DNA from: Ditylenchus dipsaci
Lineage: Eukaryota > Nematoda > Chromadorea > Rhabditida > Anguinidae
DNA: 64,000 nt
Assembly: GCA_004194705.1 (NCBI GenBank)
Contig: SADC01000293.1
Coordinates: forward strand, 62,001 to 126,000
Reading direction: 5' to 3'
Shown here: positions 55,451-64,000 of the stretch, one piece after another
Position numbering within the stretch: the first letter of the stretch is position 1
Layout: the number at the start of each line of letters is the position of its first letter
Made by a program: the position numbers and the translations under genes
The notes under the pieces: generated by a model
Database searches by the model: none
Seen by the model: only the letters and a program-made list of their open reading frames with translations
What the model was told of the DNA's origin: nothing

Positions 55451-56878
55451 GGCCACCGGACAAAACCGGATTTTAAAAGTATCTGTCGCGCGACAAAACC
55501 GGATTTTAAAAGTATTTGTCGGACGACAAAAACGACTATATCCGGATTTGTCGCGCGACAAAACCGACTTTTTCCGGATTTGTCGCGCGACAAAACCGAC
55601 TTTTTTCCGGATTTGTCATGCGACAAAACCGACTTTTTTCAGGATTTGTCGTGCGACAAAACCGACTTTGCTAGTTTTATAATTCTTCATGTTCGACTTG
55701 AACGTAGTCACCAACTCGGCCTTTTCGGTCATAATCAGCATAAATGAATCAAAAACACTCATTTCCGCTTTATCAACTTTATTTACCTAACCATTTGACA
55801 ATAATAACGACCAAAAAATTTGAAAATAACATGAATTAAATTATTCTTCGTCTTCCTGCTCTTCATCGTCACTCCATTCATCCACGTCTGGATTTTGGCC
55901 GTTTGCGAAGAAAAGCGCACCTTGAATCGATTTGAGAAAGTCGATCACATCTTCGTAAAAGGGCTCTTCTGTTTCGAACCTTCTTCTCTCATTCCAAGCT
56001 CTGACCAAACCATGCACTTGCTAGAGTGTTTTGGCAATACTGCAAGTAGATCCCTTCCAGCCCCTCTTTTGACCACGCGTAAAGCAGATTTTGTTTTCGT
56101 TGTAGGCGATGCTTCAACAATCTTCATACCTCTAGCTAGTCGCTGTTTCTTCTGAAACAGCAATGAATTTGAGAAGAACAGGACATTAACAAAACAACGA
56201 ATTATCAAACCTCAAATTCAAGCTCCTTGCTGATGTGGAAATGGTCTTTTGTCACATAGAAGTGGTTGTCCAAAATGCGAACAAATCCTTTTCCCTTGCA
56301 ATCTTTCTTCTGCCCATTTGCGATGACTCTCTGGCGATCGCAGCGAAAATATTGCAGCCCTTCAGTTATTGTGCTGGTCTAAAAATGAAAGACTAAATAT
56401 TTGCATAAACTATAAACAATAACTAACCGATTTATAAGTGTAAGAAAATTCATTGGCCCAGATTATGCGCCTGCCTGTTCTGCTTACTTCTTCCTGATCG
56501 ATTGGATATCTGGCCAGATAGCTTACTCTATCGTTTTCTGAATCACTTGACACTTATTACAGCTGTAGATAATAACATCAACAATGTACTAAGAAACTAG
56601 TAGCAAGGAACACAAATAAATACCAAAGATTGATAAGAAAAGTGATAAATAAGACGTTTTTGTCGCGCGACAAATCCGGAAAAAGTCGTTTTTGTCGCGC
56701 GACAAATCCGGAAAAAGTCGTTTTTGTCGTGCGACAAATCCGGATATAGTCGTTTTTGTCGCGCGACAAAATATGAAAAAGTCGTTTTTGTCTCGCGACA
56801 AAAACGATGCGACAAATCCGGATATAGTCGGTTTTGTCGCGCGACAAATCCGGAAAAAGTCGGTTTTGTCCGGTTGCC
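55451..56878 (-). mobile_element. Element with TTTGTCGCGCGACAAATCCGG-array TIRs
   Basis: GGCCACCGGACAAAACCGG and the inverted right end CCGGTTTTGTC-CGGTTGCC flank arrays of a ~32-base unit (TCGCGCGACAAA with TCCGGAAAAAGTCG), six to seven copies per end (55,455-55,670 and 56,653-56,872). The 8-bp duplication GTGCTGGT lies on both sides (55,443-55,450 and 56,879-56,886). It carries a short gene remnant on the minus strand. Confidence 0.9.
55853..56480 (-). pseudogene. Element-encoded protein with Cys/His finger and acidic tail
   Basis: On the minus strand an upstream piece (~56,220-56,480) reads GLQYFRCDRQRVIANGQKKD then CKGKGFVRIL and HFYVTKDHFH, with the C/C/H/H spacing of a FLYWCH-like finger. 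After an intron or gap, a downstream piece ends EEPFYEDVIDFLKSIQGALF then an acidic tail (EWSDDEEQEDEE) and stop TAA near 55,853. Frames shift between the pieces. It may be the DNA-binding half of a MULE protein, which is an inference. Confidence 0.45.
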
Positions 56879-57247
56879 GTGCTGGTATTGGCCGCGAAGC
56901 GACCAACTATTGGCCGTTTAGTGCATAGTATCGCTTATTACATCTTTTTTTGCTGTATTCATATGGCAGGAACAAGTTGGTGCGGCATCAGAATTTCCCG
57001 GCATCGAGAAGTCCCAGCATCGAAACGGCCGGCATCGAAATGTCACGTACCGCACAATTCAGGATCGGCTATAGCCAAGTTTCTCTCTCACTACTCTTTT
57101 ATGGACAATATATGGACAATAAATTATGAGATGTGTGGTCGAATAACATAATGGTATGGATGTTAAAAAGGTACAGCAACCAAGCATTCAAAAGGTTTTC
57201 TTGAACCAACAACGAAAAAGCAGCCAACAATTAGACGATAAATATTA

Positions 57248-59787
57248 CTAGGTTTTTTCAACATTTTCAGCAATCGGATTAGCATGGATAGTAACACTTC
57301 TGATCTTCTGCTCTACCACTGGTTTGTACTTGGCATCCACTTTCATTTTTCCAGCTCTTCTAGTGCGTCGAAGCCGTCGATAACCCTGAAATTTATAAAT
57401 AGAGAATTGATTTCAAAAATTGATAACAATAGGTTGTAAATATTTTCGACCCCCAAATGGTACCTTTTCTGCCGCGAAAGGCAATTTCCTGCTACAAAAT
57501 TTGAAAAAGCCTTTTTCTCGGCAATTAATTCCAACAATTTTCATTTTTTCACAACTATCGTGTAGCTCTGGATCTCAGCCTTCTAACAAGTCAATGACTG
57601 ACTTAGAAAGGGCTGAAAAAGTTGGAGAAAAAAGTCTTTGAATGAAGCAAAATTTTTCAAAATTTCGGTCCATTCAAAGACCTATTCTTGCAGCTTATAT
57701 ATAAAAAACTTCATTCGGTCAAGTAAAACTAGTAAGAAAGCTGAAATTCACAGCTACAATATGTTTTAAAAACAATTATAAATTGACTAAAAAATCACTA
57801 AAAATAAAGGCTTTTTTAATTTTGGGGCGCACGGTGTGTCAAATTGCCAAAATCGGAAATGCCGTATTTGCTCTAATATAAGCCCTCCCCCTAATTCAAA
57901 TCGTGTTTTTGGCCCACTTTTCAAAAAGTTTTCTCAGAAATGTTATACCTCATTTTGTAGCTCATCTCACTGGCTATAAAATGAGTGGTAACTTGCATGA
58001 AAGCAGTTTTCAAAAAGCGGGTTGAAAACGCAATGTCACAAACACGATTTTGTCCGAATCTTAGATTCGGACCGACAATGAAAAATCGGTCCGAATCTTT
58101 TCGAAAATAAACATTTTAACTGGAGTAAAAAATCGCTACGTGACCAAAATCATCTTTTTCAACGTTTCAGCACCTGAATTATGCTTAAAACATGTTTTTA
58201 AGTGGCGGTTGACACATTTTGATAAAAAAAATTTTGACTAAAAATTGACTTTTTGCTGGATGGGCCAAGGTAAACCAGCCTGAACGGGTATCCAGATATT
58301 CTAAAAAATATAACCAGCATTTTTAATGGTATTATATTTTGATGAAGATTTTGATGTATTCTCTAAAGGACCCTGTCTCTTCCTTATCATGGCAATTTGT
58401 AAGGTTCGAACGCGCGCGGGACCACACACATTTTGTCAATAATAATGCCGAATTACTTTTTTGTTTGCGCTGATTGTTTAGAAAATAAATTTGAAAATTT
58501 GTTCAAAACTTAGAACCGTTCACTAGTCGAGCCCAACGTCGATTGACAATGCCAGATCGGACAACTTATCCGACTTTCACTGCTCCACAACTATCACTGT
58601 TATTAGGTGACATTATATCGAATAGAACATAACCTTTTAAATTTAAAATGTAAATAAAAAATAATTGGAAAACATTATTAACAAAGTCTATGTGGTCCCG
58701 CGCGCATTCAAACCGTTGAAATTGCCATGATATGGAAGAAACAGGGTCCTTTAACGATTTTGATTGATTTTTTATGATTTGTTTTAATTTTTTGGTTATT
58801 TGGACATAAAAAGATTTGGACCGAATCGGACCGGAAAAAATGATTTAGACCAGGAATATCCCGGGGAATATTCCCGAGAAAGATTCGGACCGGTGTTATT
58901 CCAACCTAGTAGGCACGGTAAAAGGGCCTTTTGAGGCAGAAAAGGGGGGTCACTTCGGGTTCAAAAAGTATTTTAACCTTAACAATAAGCAAAAAGATAC
59001 CTTCCAAAAATGGTATGCTGTAAGTCTAGATGAGGATGCTTGTCGTATGTGATAAAGAACTGAGACCGATTGGTATTTGGACCGTTGCTTGCCATCGAGA
59101 CTATTCCACGAGTGTCATGCTAAAATGGGGAGAATCAGAATCGAGTAGTCAGTTCCACAAATCAAAATGAATTTTATGAGTCAAGTGTCAACCATGCCGA
59201 AGCTGTAATCCTAAGAGTTAATTTTTTGGATTACTTCGCTAAGTGACTCTAGAGATAGCTGATCGTAATAATAGCTAACTGATAATGTTTTCTTTCTATA
59301 GGTGCAGAAAAATAATAACATTTGATACAGATAACTATTTTCCAACTCAATATTATCCCGACTAGCTGCAGATGGTTGTAGCAGTCGGTCCTACATAAAA
59401 TAAAGTGGGACATATAAGAAGCAGAATCAAACAAAAACATTACCTTTATATCCGCATGCAGTTCATCTTCGAAAGGTTCACCCCAGATGCTTTGGCCAGC
59501 CTTGCCCGAGGAAGTTGGATCGCCAGTTTGAACCATGAATGACTTTATATTCCTATGAAATATGCAGTTGTCGTAGTATCCACTGGCGCAGAGAGCAAAG
59601 AAGTTCTAAAAATGAGTGTTTATACAAAGTGGAAGAAAAGGAAATGCGGTACGAGATTACCTCACAAGTCTTTGGACACTGTTGGCACAGAAGTTCGAGC
59701 TTTATGTCACCTAAAGAAACCACATTTTCATTTTGCAACACAATTAAATCAGCATTTACCTGCTGTAGTATGTAGAGTGACTGCCAT
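57248..59787 (-). CDS. PPIL3: Cyclophilin-type peptidyl-prolyl isomerase, PPIL3/CYN-10 type
   Basis: Cyclophilins of this type catalyse proline cis-trans isomerisation and associate with the spliceosome. Five exons: 59,760-59,787 (ATG), 59,661-59,710, 59,444-59,605, 59,001-59,119, 57,248-57,385 (stop TAG). All junctions are GT-AG and phase-consistent. Key stretches are [34 protein letters not shown] (the catalytic FHR and QTGDP), [31 protein letters not shown] and HTIFGR. The tail includes KYKPVVEQK and [15 protein letters not shown]. Predicted length is 165 residues against ~161 for PPIL3. The last exon needs one more A in the A5 run near 57,353. Intron 4 is 1.6 kb and holds transposons; the others are 49-324 bases. 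Confidence 0.95.
57863..58055. mobile_element. CCGTATTTGCTC hairpin MITE in intron 4 of PPIL3
   Basis: CCGTATTTGCTCTAATATAA starts it. AAATCGTGTTTTTGGC pairs with the inverse at ~58,040, and ACCACTCATTTTATAGCC pairs across the centre. The right tip is overwritten by the next element. Confidence 0.75.
58056..58895. mobile_element. Element with CGGTCCGAATCTT ends in PPIL3 intron 4
   Basis: AGATTCGGACCGACAATGAA with AATCGGTCCGAATCTTTTCG at the left face AAGATTTGGACCGAATCGG ... AAAGATTCGGACCGGTG at the right. It holds the MITE 58,364-58,753. Confidence 0.65.
58364..58753. mobile_element. Hairpin MITE with TAAAGGACCCTG ends
   Basis: TAAAGGACCCTGTCTCTTCC pairs with GGAAGAAACAGGGTCCTTTA. Inward, CGCGCGCGGGACCACA pairs with TGTGGTCCCGCGCGC. 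Its ends resemble the TTAA group. Confidence 0.85.
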
Positions 59788-59839
59788 TCAGCTAGCGAAT
59801 TTTAAAACCGATGAAGATGCGAGACTAAGCGGAATATAG

Positions 59840-60142
59840 GTAATTTATCTATTTTGTAATCTAATCAAAAGAATCAAAAAGTACAATAGATACACAACGT
59901 GGTGGGGGGAGGTCGGTGGGGGCGGTGGTATCATGACTACATAGGGTTACAAAAACCTGTATTTTGGACGGTCGCACCGTAGTAAGGGTACTATTTTGAT
60001 AGGTATCAGGACCATATTTATTTAGGTGCACACATCACTAGTGCATATTTTTCGTTGCACAGATACGCATAACCGATATCGCAGTGTTTCGCCGCAAGTT
60101 GAGTTTCATTCCGCAATATATCTTCGGAGCTGTGTAAAAATA
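59840..60142. other. 5' flank of PPIL3, no gene seen
   Basis: Upstream of the PPIL3 start. A GGTGGGGGGAGGTCGGTGGG patch is at ~59,900. No clear promoter motif. Confidence 0.4.
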
Positions 60143-61430
60143 CGGACACGGACAATTGTTCCCGGCGCAGATTGTTCCCGGCGACCGATTGTTCCCGGCC
60201 TATATAAAAGGGACAATTGTTCCCGGCATATATAAAATGACCGATTGTGCCCGGCTAGTATAAAAGGGACAATTATTCCCGGCATATGTAAAATGACCGA
60301 TTATTCCCGGCGACCGATTCTTCCCTACGACCGATTGTTCCCGGCTGGTATAAAAGGACCAATTGTCCCAGTTTACATGAAAAGCACGTTCTAATCCTGT
60401 CAGTACTATAAGAGCGTACTCCGGCTTAGAAAAAATACGCTTTATAAATGCTTATGACTGAGTTTATTGTCCTTTCGAAACAATAACGACGATAATAATA
60501 ACGAAACAAGCAATAACATTCTACTGATCCATCACGAAATTGTGAGCTAGTCCACGGAGGTAATCAATGAGGTTAGTCTGACGATAGCGCTCAACTTTTT
60601 GTAAGATTCTAGCATCAGCTTCTCTGTAGACCCTGCGCTTTCTTGGAGCCGCCATTCCCGCCAAGTATTGCTCGTAGTCAAAGTCATGCGAGCGCTGAAT
60701 TCTTTTGAGATCTTGAAGAAGTCGACCGACTGTTGGATGTTCCACTCCCAAAGCATCCTGCAGTCTTCGATGTGCAGCTCAGCAAAGTTTTTGTTCTGTC
60801 CTCACCCGCCAGAGTTCTATCGTAACAGGACCAAATATTTACTGGAAACATTGGAGGACTCATAAGCGTGCCTATAAGTTAAGACAGCAATTTATTATTT
60901 TCTGACTTTACCATCGAAAGGACATCCTAAAAGCACATAAATAATCTTTGATTATGGAGCATAATAACTAACAGCTTACATCATTTTCAGCAACCACTTG
61001 CTCACCTTGATCAATGCGAGCAAGAACATTAGCGATGAAATTGAAATCCATATCAGCACTAAAGTATTTGTAGATAAAAAGAGGTAAATATGGGTCAAAA
61101 AGGTAAATAACAAAAGCAATAACGAAAATAAATCAAAAACTTGAAAAAGAAACTGTCTTTATTAGCCGGGAAGAATTGTCCCTTTTATATGACCCGGGAA
61201 AATCGGTCGCCGGGAACAATCGGTCATTTTACATATGCCGGGAACAATTGTCCCTTTTACATAGGCCGGAACAATCGGTCATTTTATATATGCCGGGAAC
61301 AATTGTCCCTTTTATATAGGCCAGGAACAATCGGTCATTTTATATATGCGGGAACAATTGTCCCTTTTATATAGGCCGGGAACAATCGGTCGCCGGAACA
61401 ATCGGCGCCGGGAACAATTGACACGTACCG
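60143..61430 (-). mobile_element. MULE with GGAACAATTGTCCC-array TIRs and perfect 9-bp duplication
   Basis: The tips CGGACACGGACA (left) and CGGTACGTGTCA (right, read inward) lead into arrays of ~28-base units (GGGAACAATTGTCCC with TTTTATATAGGCC) at 60,150-60,370 and 61,160-61,420. GTAAAAATA flanks both sides (60,134-60,142 and 61,431-61,439). The interior encodes the C-terminal part of a MULE transposase. Confidence 0.95.
60521..61065 (-). pseudogene. MULE transposase, C-terminal part
   Basis: Small exons appear near 60,985-61,060 (DMDFNFIANVLARIDQGEQV) and 60,900-60,925. The last exon carries FPVNIWSCYDRTLAGEDRTK, then GVEHPTVGRLLQDLKRIQRS, EQYLAGMAAPRKRRVYREAD and IDYLRGLAHNF, stop at 60,521. 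The final motif is common at the end of MULE transposases. The catalytic DGT region is absent, so the element cannot move itself. Confidence 0.75.
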
Positions 61431-61439
61431 GTAAAAATA

Positions 61440-61935
61440 AATGAAAAATAGGATTGGCAAAATAATGGGCTGGGACTCTAACAATTTTTTATCGCATAAC
61501 TAAACGGTGGTAAGTTAATAAAGCATGCATTCTAATCAAATATAAAAAATCTTCGATGTCCATATACTCTCGACCACTAAGATATTTGAAAATTAAAAAG
61601 TAGCAAATAACGCCAGGCGGCAAAAGACCTTCAAAAAAAATTCCATTGGGAAGAAGAAACCACTTAGGAGGGTTACTTCATTTGGGCACATCGCATTTGA
61701 GCAACCGCATTTGGGCCCCAATTTCAAATTCCATATAAATAAAATTTATCAATATTATACGGTTTTTTTTTTAAATTTTAATACATTTCAGGTACACACC
61801 AATTCATCTCTATTCACCATCCAACGTGGTGACTTATAATATCCGTTTACATTTTTGTGGAAAATAAGAGCGTTAAGGAAAAAGTAAATTTATTCGTAAC
61901 ATGTAACAACAGAAGAAGAGGAGCACTTTAAAGGC
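61440..61935. other. No gene seen
   Basis: AT-rich 3' flank of the P1 gene. A patch of TTTGGGC/CATTTGAGC words lies at 61,680-61,720. Confidence 0.4.
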
Positions 61936-61940
61936 AGAAT

Positions 61941-62312
61941 TTAGTCAAATAAGATGAAACCGATATCCTCTTCATCACTTGTTTCCTTGGCGCTTGTTTC
62001 TTCTTCTCTTCCTTGGCAGGAGCGGCAGCGACTTCAGGCTTGGAGCCATCACCGGCGAAAGCAGCACTAGGCGCAGTTGCAACACCATATCCAATGTTAG
62101 AGATCAAATCCTGAAAATTTGGAACATAATTAACTGCAAAGATATTGGAGAGCCACCTTGACATCAACTCCATTGAGAGTTTTTGCACATAGATCAGGCC
62201 AAAACGGCTCGACAGTGACATCAGCAGCCGTGAGGATCATCTGAAACTTGCCTCCGGTAATGGCTACACCATCATCTTGAAGAGCGAGAGCTGAAATCGT
62301 CCTATTCCACAG
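61941..62312 (-). CDS. RPLP1: 60S acidic ribosomal protein P1, 3' exons
   Basis: P1 is part of the ribosomal stalk that recruits elongation factors. Exon 62,157-62,312 reads TISALALQDDGVAITGGKFQ then MILTAADVTVEPFWPDLCAK and LNGVDVK. Exon 61,941-62,110 reads DLISNIGYG, an alanine/proline hinge (EVAAAPAKEEKKK) and the signature end DEEDIGFILFD with stop TAA. The intron is 46 bases (donor GTGGCT, acceptor TTTTCAG). One extra A in the AAGAAGAAAC run near 61,995 is needed to reach the tail. The first exon, expected to encode about eight residues, was not found upstream of the TTTTAG acceptor at 62,313. Confidence 0.9.
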
Positions 62313-62329
62313 CTAAAAGACTGGTTATC

Positions 62330-62560
62330 TTCATAGTAATGACAACTTTATTACAAACCTTCTCTGCAATATTACATTTCCAGTGAGTGAAGGAGCGCAG
62401 TTTTGGATGATTTAGTCAGTTTGTTGTTCTTCTAGGCCACCATATAGAAGCAACCTTGAGGCGACAGAAATTCAGCAGCTTTCGGTAGTACTTATCGATC
62501 ACTTGCCGACCATCAGCAAAACAGAAGTCCTTGAGATGATTGCTTAGACTGCTGCTCACT
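62330..62560 (-). other. Possible N6AMT1/HemK2-like C-terminal fragment
   Basis: On the minus strand ADGRQVIDKYYRK then, after one base is added to an AAA run, AAEFLSPQGCFYMVA resembles the C-terminal region of the N6AMT1 methyltransferase (GRxVxD ... LSPxGxFYxV). A later stretch TGNVILQRR, in another frame, fits its end. The sequence stops within ~20 bases of the P1 acceptor. The alternative frame (KLLNFCRLKVASIWWPRRTT, stop) is unbroken, so the call is weak. Confidence 0.3.
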
Positions 62561-62860
62561 CAGTTGTGATGCTGCTTTGCGCTTGTCTTAAGTTCAAATA
62601 ACAGTTAAGCATCGAATAACTGAATAAGCAAACCTACCAAGGTGAGATATCCTCGCAGATGCTAGTTGAAGCGCTCGTTCTTTCTTCCGTTCATTTTTCC
62701 TCTTCTTTGCACTTCTTGCAGCTTCTGTTGTATCACCTTTCATCACATTTAGCGAATTGTCGACGGTATCCACTGCTGTTTGACGCCTTGTTTGGACCGT
62801 ATTCATCAGCAAAACAGAACCGGTACCATAGGGTGCCTCATTAAAATTTTCGACCAAAAA
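62535..62860 (-). CDS. Small basic protein fragment, unrecognised
   Basis: Exon ~62,635-62,860 reads VENFNEAPYGTGSVLLMNTV, then a lysine/arginine-rich stretch (AARSAKKRKNERKKERALQL) ending ARISHL at a GTAGGT donor. After a ~51-base intron (acceptor CTTAAG) it continues DKRKAASQLSEQQSKQSSQG and stops. Splicing keeps the frame, which suggests a real gene. No domain is recognised and the 5' end is unknown. Confidence 0.4.
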
Positions 62861-62889
62861 TGTGTAAAGGTTTAGTTCAAAGGTATTCT

Positions 62890-63060
62890 ACCCTGTTTTG
62901 GTCAGTGGAGTTGGGCAAAAAGAGCCTCCATATGCATTGGTGATCAATTCTCTCATCAGAAGCTTGCCGCTTCGGGTCGCATGATGCTTGGTGGATTTGG
63001 GTTAAAATGCGCACACAATCATACTTGAGATTTAAATTAGTCAAAAGTGTCTCCACGACT
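62890..63060 (+). repeat. Hairpin repeat, copy 8 (decayed)
   Basis: TTTGGTCAGTGGAGTTGGGC AAAAAGAGCC opens it. GCTTGCCGCTTCGGGTCGC and AAAATGCGCACAC are the stem relics. The outer GTCTAAGG pair is gone. Confidence 0.65.
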
Positions 63061-63119
63061 CGCTACATATTCAGCTCGCATAAATTACTACAGTCGACCG
63101 TAGGAGCGAATTACGAACG

Positions 63120-63255
63120 ACACCCAACTCGCGCCCGTACTGACTCGCGCCCCCAACTCGCGCCGGTCCCAACTCGCGCCCCCCAACTCGCGCCGGTCCA
63201 ACTCGCGCCCCCAACTCGCGCCTGACCCAACTCGCGCCTGTCCCAACTCGCGCCT
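63120..63255 (+). repeat. CCCAACTCGCGCC tandem repeat
   Basis: About nine units of 13-17 bases (CCAACTCGCGCC with CCC, GGT or TGT spacers). It has the look of the tandem ends of transposons here, but no partner array is found before the window edge. Confidence 0.85.
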
Positions 63256-63289
63256 CCAACCATGGTGGGCAAAACCAACAAAATGAAGA

Positions 63290-63415
63290 AACACCAATAA
63301 AAATTCAAACGAGTATTAATTTTTGACCATAATTTTATTGGTGTTTTATTGGTTTTGTTGGTGTTTTGTTGGTGTTTATTGGTTTTATCGATTTTATTGG
63401 TGTTTTATTGGTTTT
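63290..63415 (+). repeat. TTGGTGTTTTATTGGTTTT simple repeat
   Basis: Repeats of ATTGGTGTTTTATTGGTTTTG with small changes. An inverted version (ACCAACAAAATGAAGAAACACC) lies just before it. Confidence 0.7.
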
Positions 63416-63419
63416 CCAT

Positions 63420-63868
63420 TTTTGTCGATTCTGACCCTTTCTTACCCAATTTTTTAGCTGAAAGAGTCAGGAAAGGTTCAATAACCATCGCAAGAATCTA
63501 TTTTACTATTCACAAGCGAAAATTCTTTGAAGCATTCTCTGAATTACCCTCACATCACACCAACCTAAATCCAACATATTGCCTTAAAACCATATACCTG
63601 TGTGCATAGCTTTTTGATGATAACCGCCATGATAAGCGCAATACGTATTAATTATAATTAGAAAGTCTATGAAAGCTCTGTAATTTGAGAAGTCTTCCCT
63701 TCCAAAAAAACAAGCTGTCCTCATCAATATTGTTCAAAGAGCTTCGACTAAAGCCATTCAAATAACAAGAACCCATATATTGTCTTCATTCACTTTATTG
63801 CCAACAATTTCACCTAATACAACTAAACACTCACATAAAGTCTTTCAAAAACATATTTCTCAGATGTA
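63420..63868. other. No gene seen
   Basis: AT-rich sequence. Probably 3' flank of the hAT fragment that follows. Confidence 0.35.
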
Positions 63869-64000
63869 CTAAAGCGGCGATTCTTCTGGGATCCATTCGA
63901 TTCTCGTGAAGTCCACCAACACACATCTGAGCTCTTTGAAGGCACGCTCACTTGGAGTACTTGATGCTTGAATAGCTAATAAAAGACGAGCGAGAGGAGC
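63869..64000 (-). pseudogene. hAT transposase C terminus, cut by window edge
   Basis: On the minus strand PLARLLLAIQASSTPSERAF then KELRCVLVDFTRIEW ends at TAG (63,869-63,871). This is the hAT dimerisation motif (LAIPASSxxSERxFS). The rest lies beyond the window, so I cannot say whether the gene is intact. Confidence 0.75.

Larger units (their letters stand above)
53888..57052. mobile_element. Tandem-TIR element with perfect 9-bp duplication, two nested inserts
   Basis: The left tip CGGACACGTCCA is followed by TTTTGATGCCG units (53,893-53,950). The right end holds inverted CGGCATCGAAATG units (56,978-57,047) and the tip CGGTACGTGACA read inward. CACAATTCA flanks both sides (53,879-53,887 and 57,053-57,061). 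The duplication length fits MULE. No transposase of its own is recognised. It contains the pogo element 54,200-55,076 and the element 55,451-56,878. Confidence 0.9.

Noticed and set aside
55455..56872. Regular repeats with spacers that look like a CRISPR array
   Set aside because: The genome is eukaryotic, the units are contiguous tandem copies, and the two arrays are inverted ends of one element.

Overview
This window looks like nuclear DNA from a nematode. The evidence is a gene of the nematode-restricted MLT-10 (moulting cycle) family, a PPIL3 cyclophilin whose residues fit nematode orthologues as I remember them, 45-70 base introns ending in TTTCAG/TTTTAG in three genes, and an AT-rich, transposon-filled background. 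I ran no search, and I do not name a species.

Four host loci are supported, all on the minus strand. (1) 10.5-11.8 kb: a six-exon single-pass membrane protein of unknown function. (2) 13.5-46.3 kb: an MLT-10-like gene in five recognised exons (45,872-46,328; 37,855-38,542; 37,491-37,670; 20,432-20,766; 13,539-13,862). Its introns of 7.3, 16.7 and 6.6 kb are packed with transposons, and its LSP repeat register and reading phase carry through the splice junctions. (3) 57.2-59.8 kb: a five-exon PPIL3-type cyclophilin. (4) 61.9-62.3 kb: the 3' exons of ribosomal protein P1. In each locus at least one frame break sits in or beside a short homopolymer and is mended by adding one base, which points to consensus error rather than gene death.

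Nearly everything else is repeats. There are Tc1/mariner, pogo/Tigger, hAT, Mutator-like (MULE), Merlin/ISXO2-like and Ty3/gypsy remnants, many MITEs, and foldback elements built round a long TTCG-capped hairpin (eight copies). Nesting is common: mariner 5,021-6,948 holds a tandem-TIR element; a 39.3-41.9 kb element holds a hAT with a perfect 8-bp duplication; 53,888-57,052 holds two more elements.

The strongest candidate for something undescribed is the terminal architecture of many DNA elements. Their inverted ends are arrays of short tandem repeats whose unit differs in every element, and several carry similar tips near CGGTACGTGACA with 8-9 bp target duplications. Second is a strand-biased excess of the pentamer CTGGT across the oldest parts of 24.9-36.5 kb. 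Gene-free stretches where I see nothing are listed.
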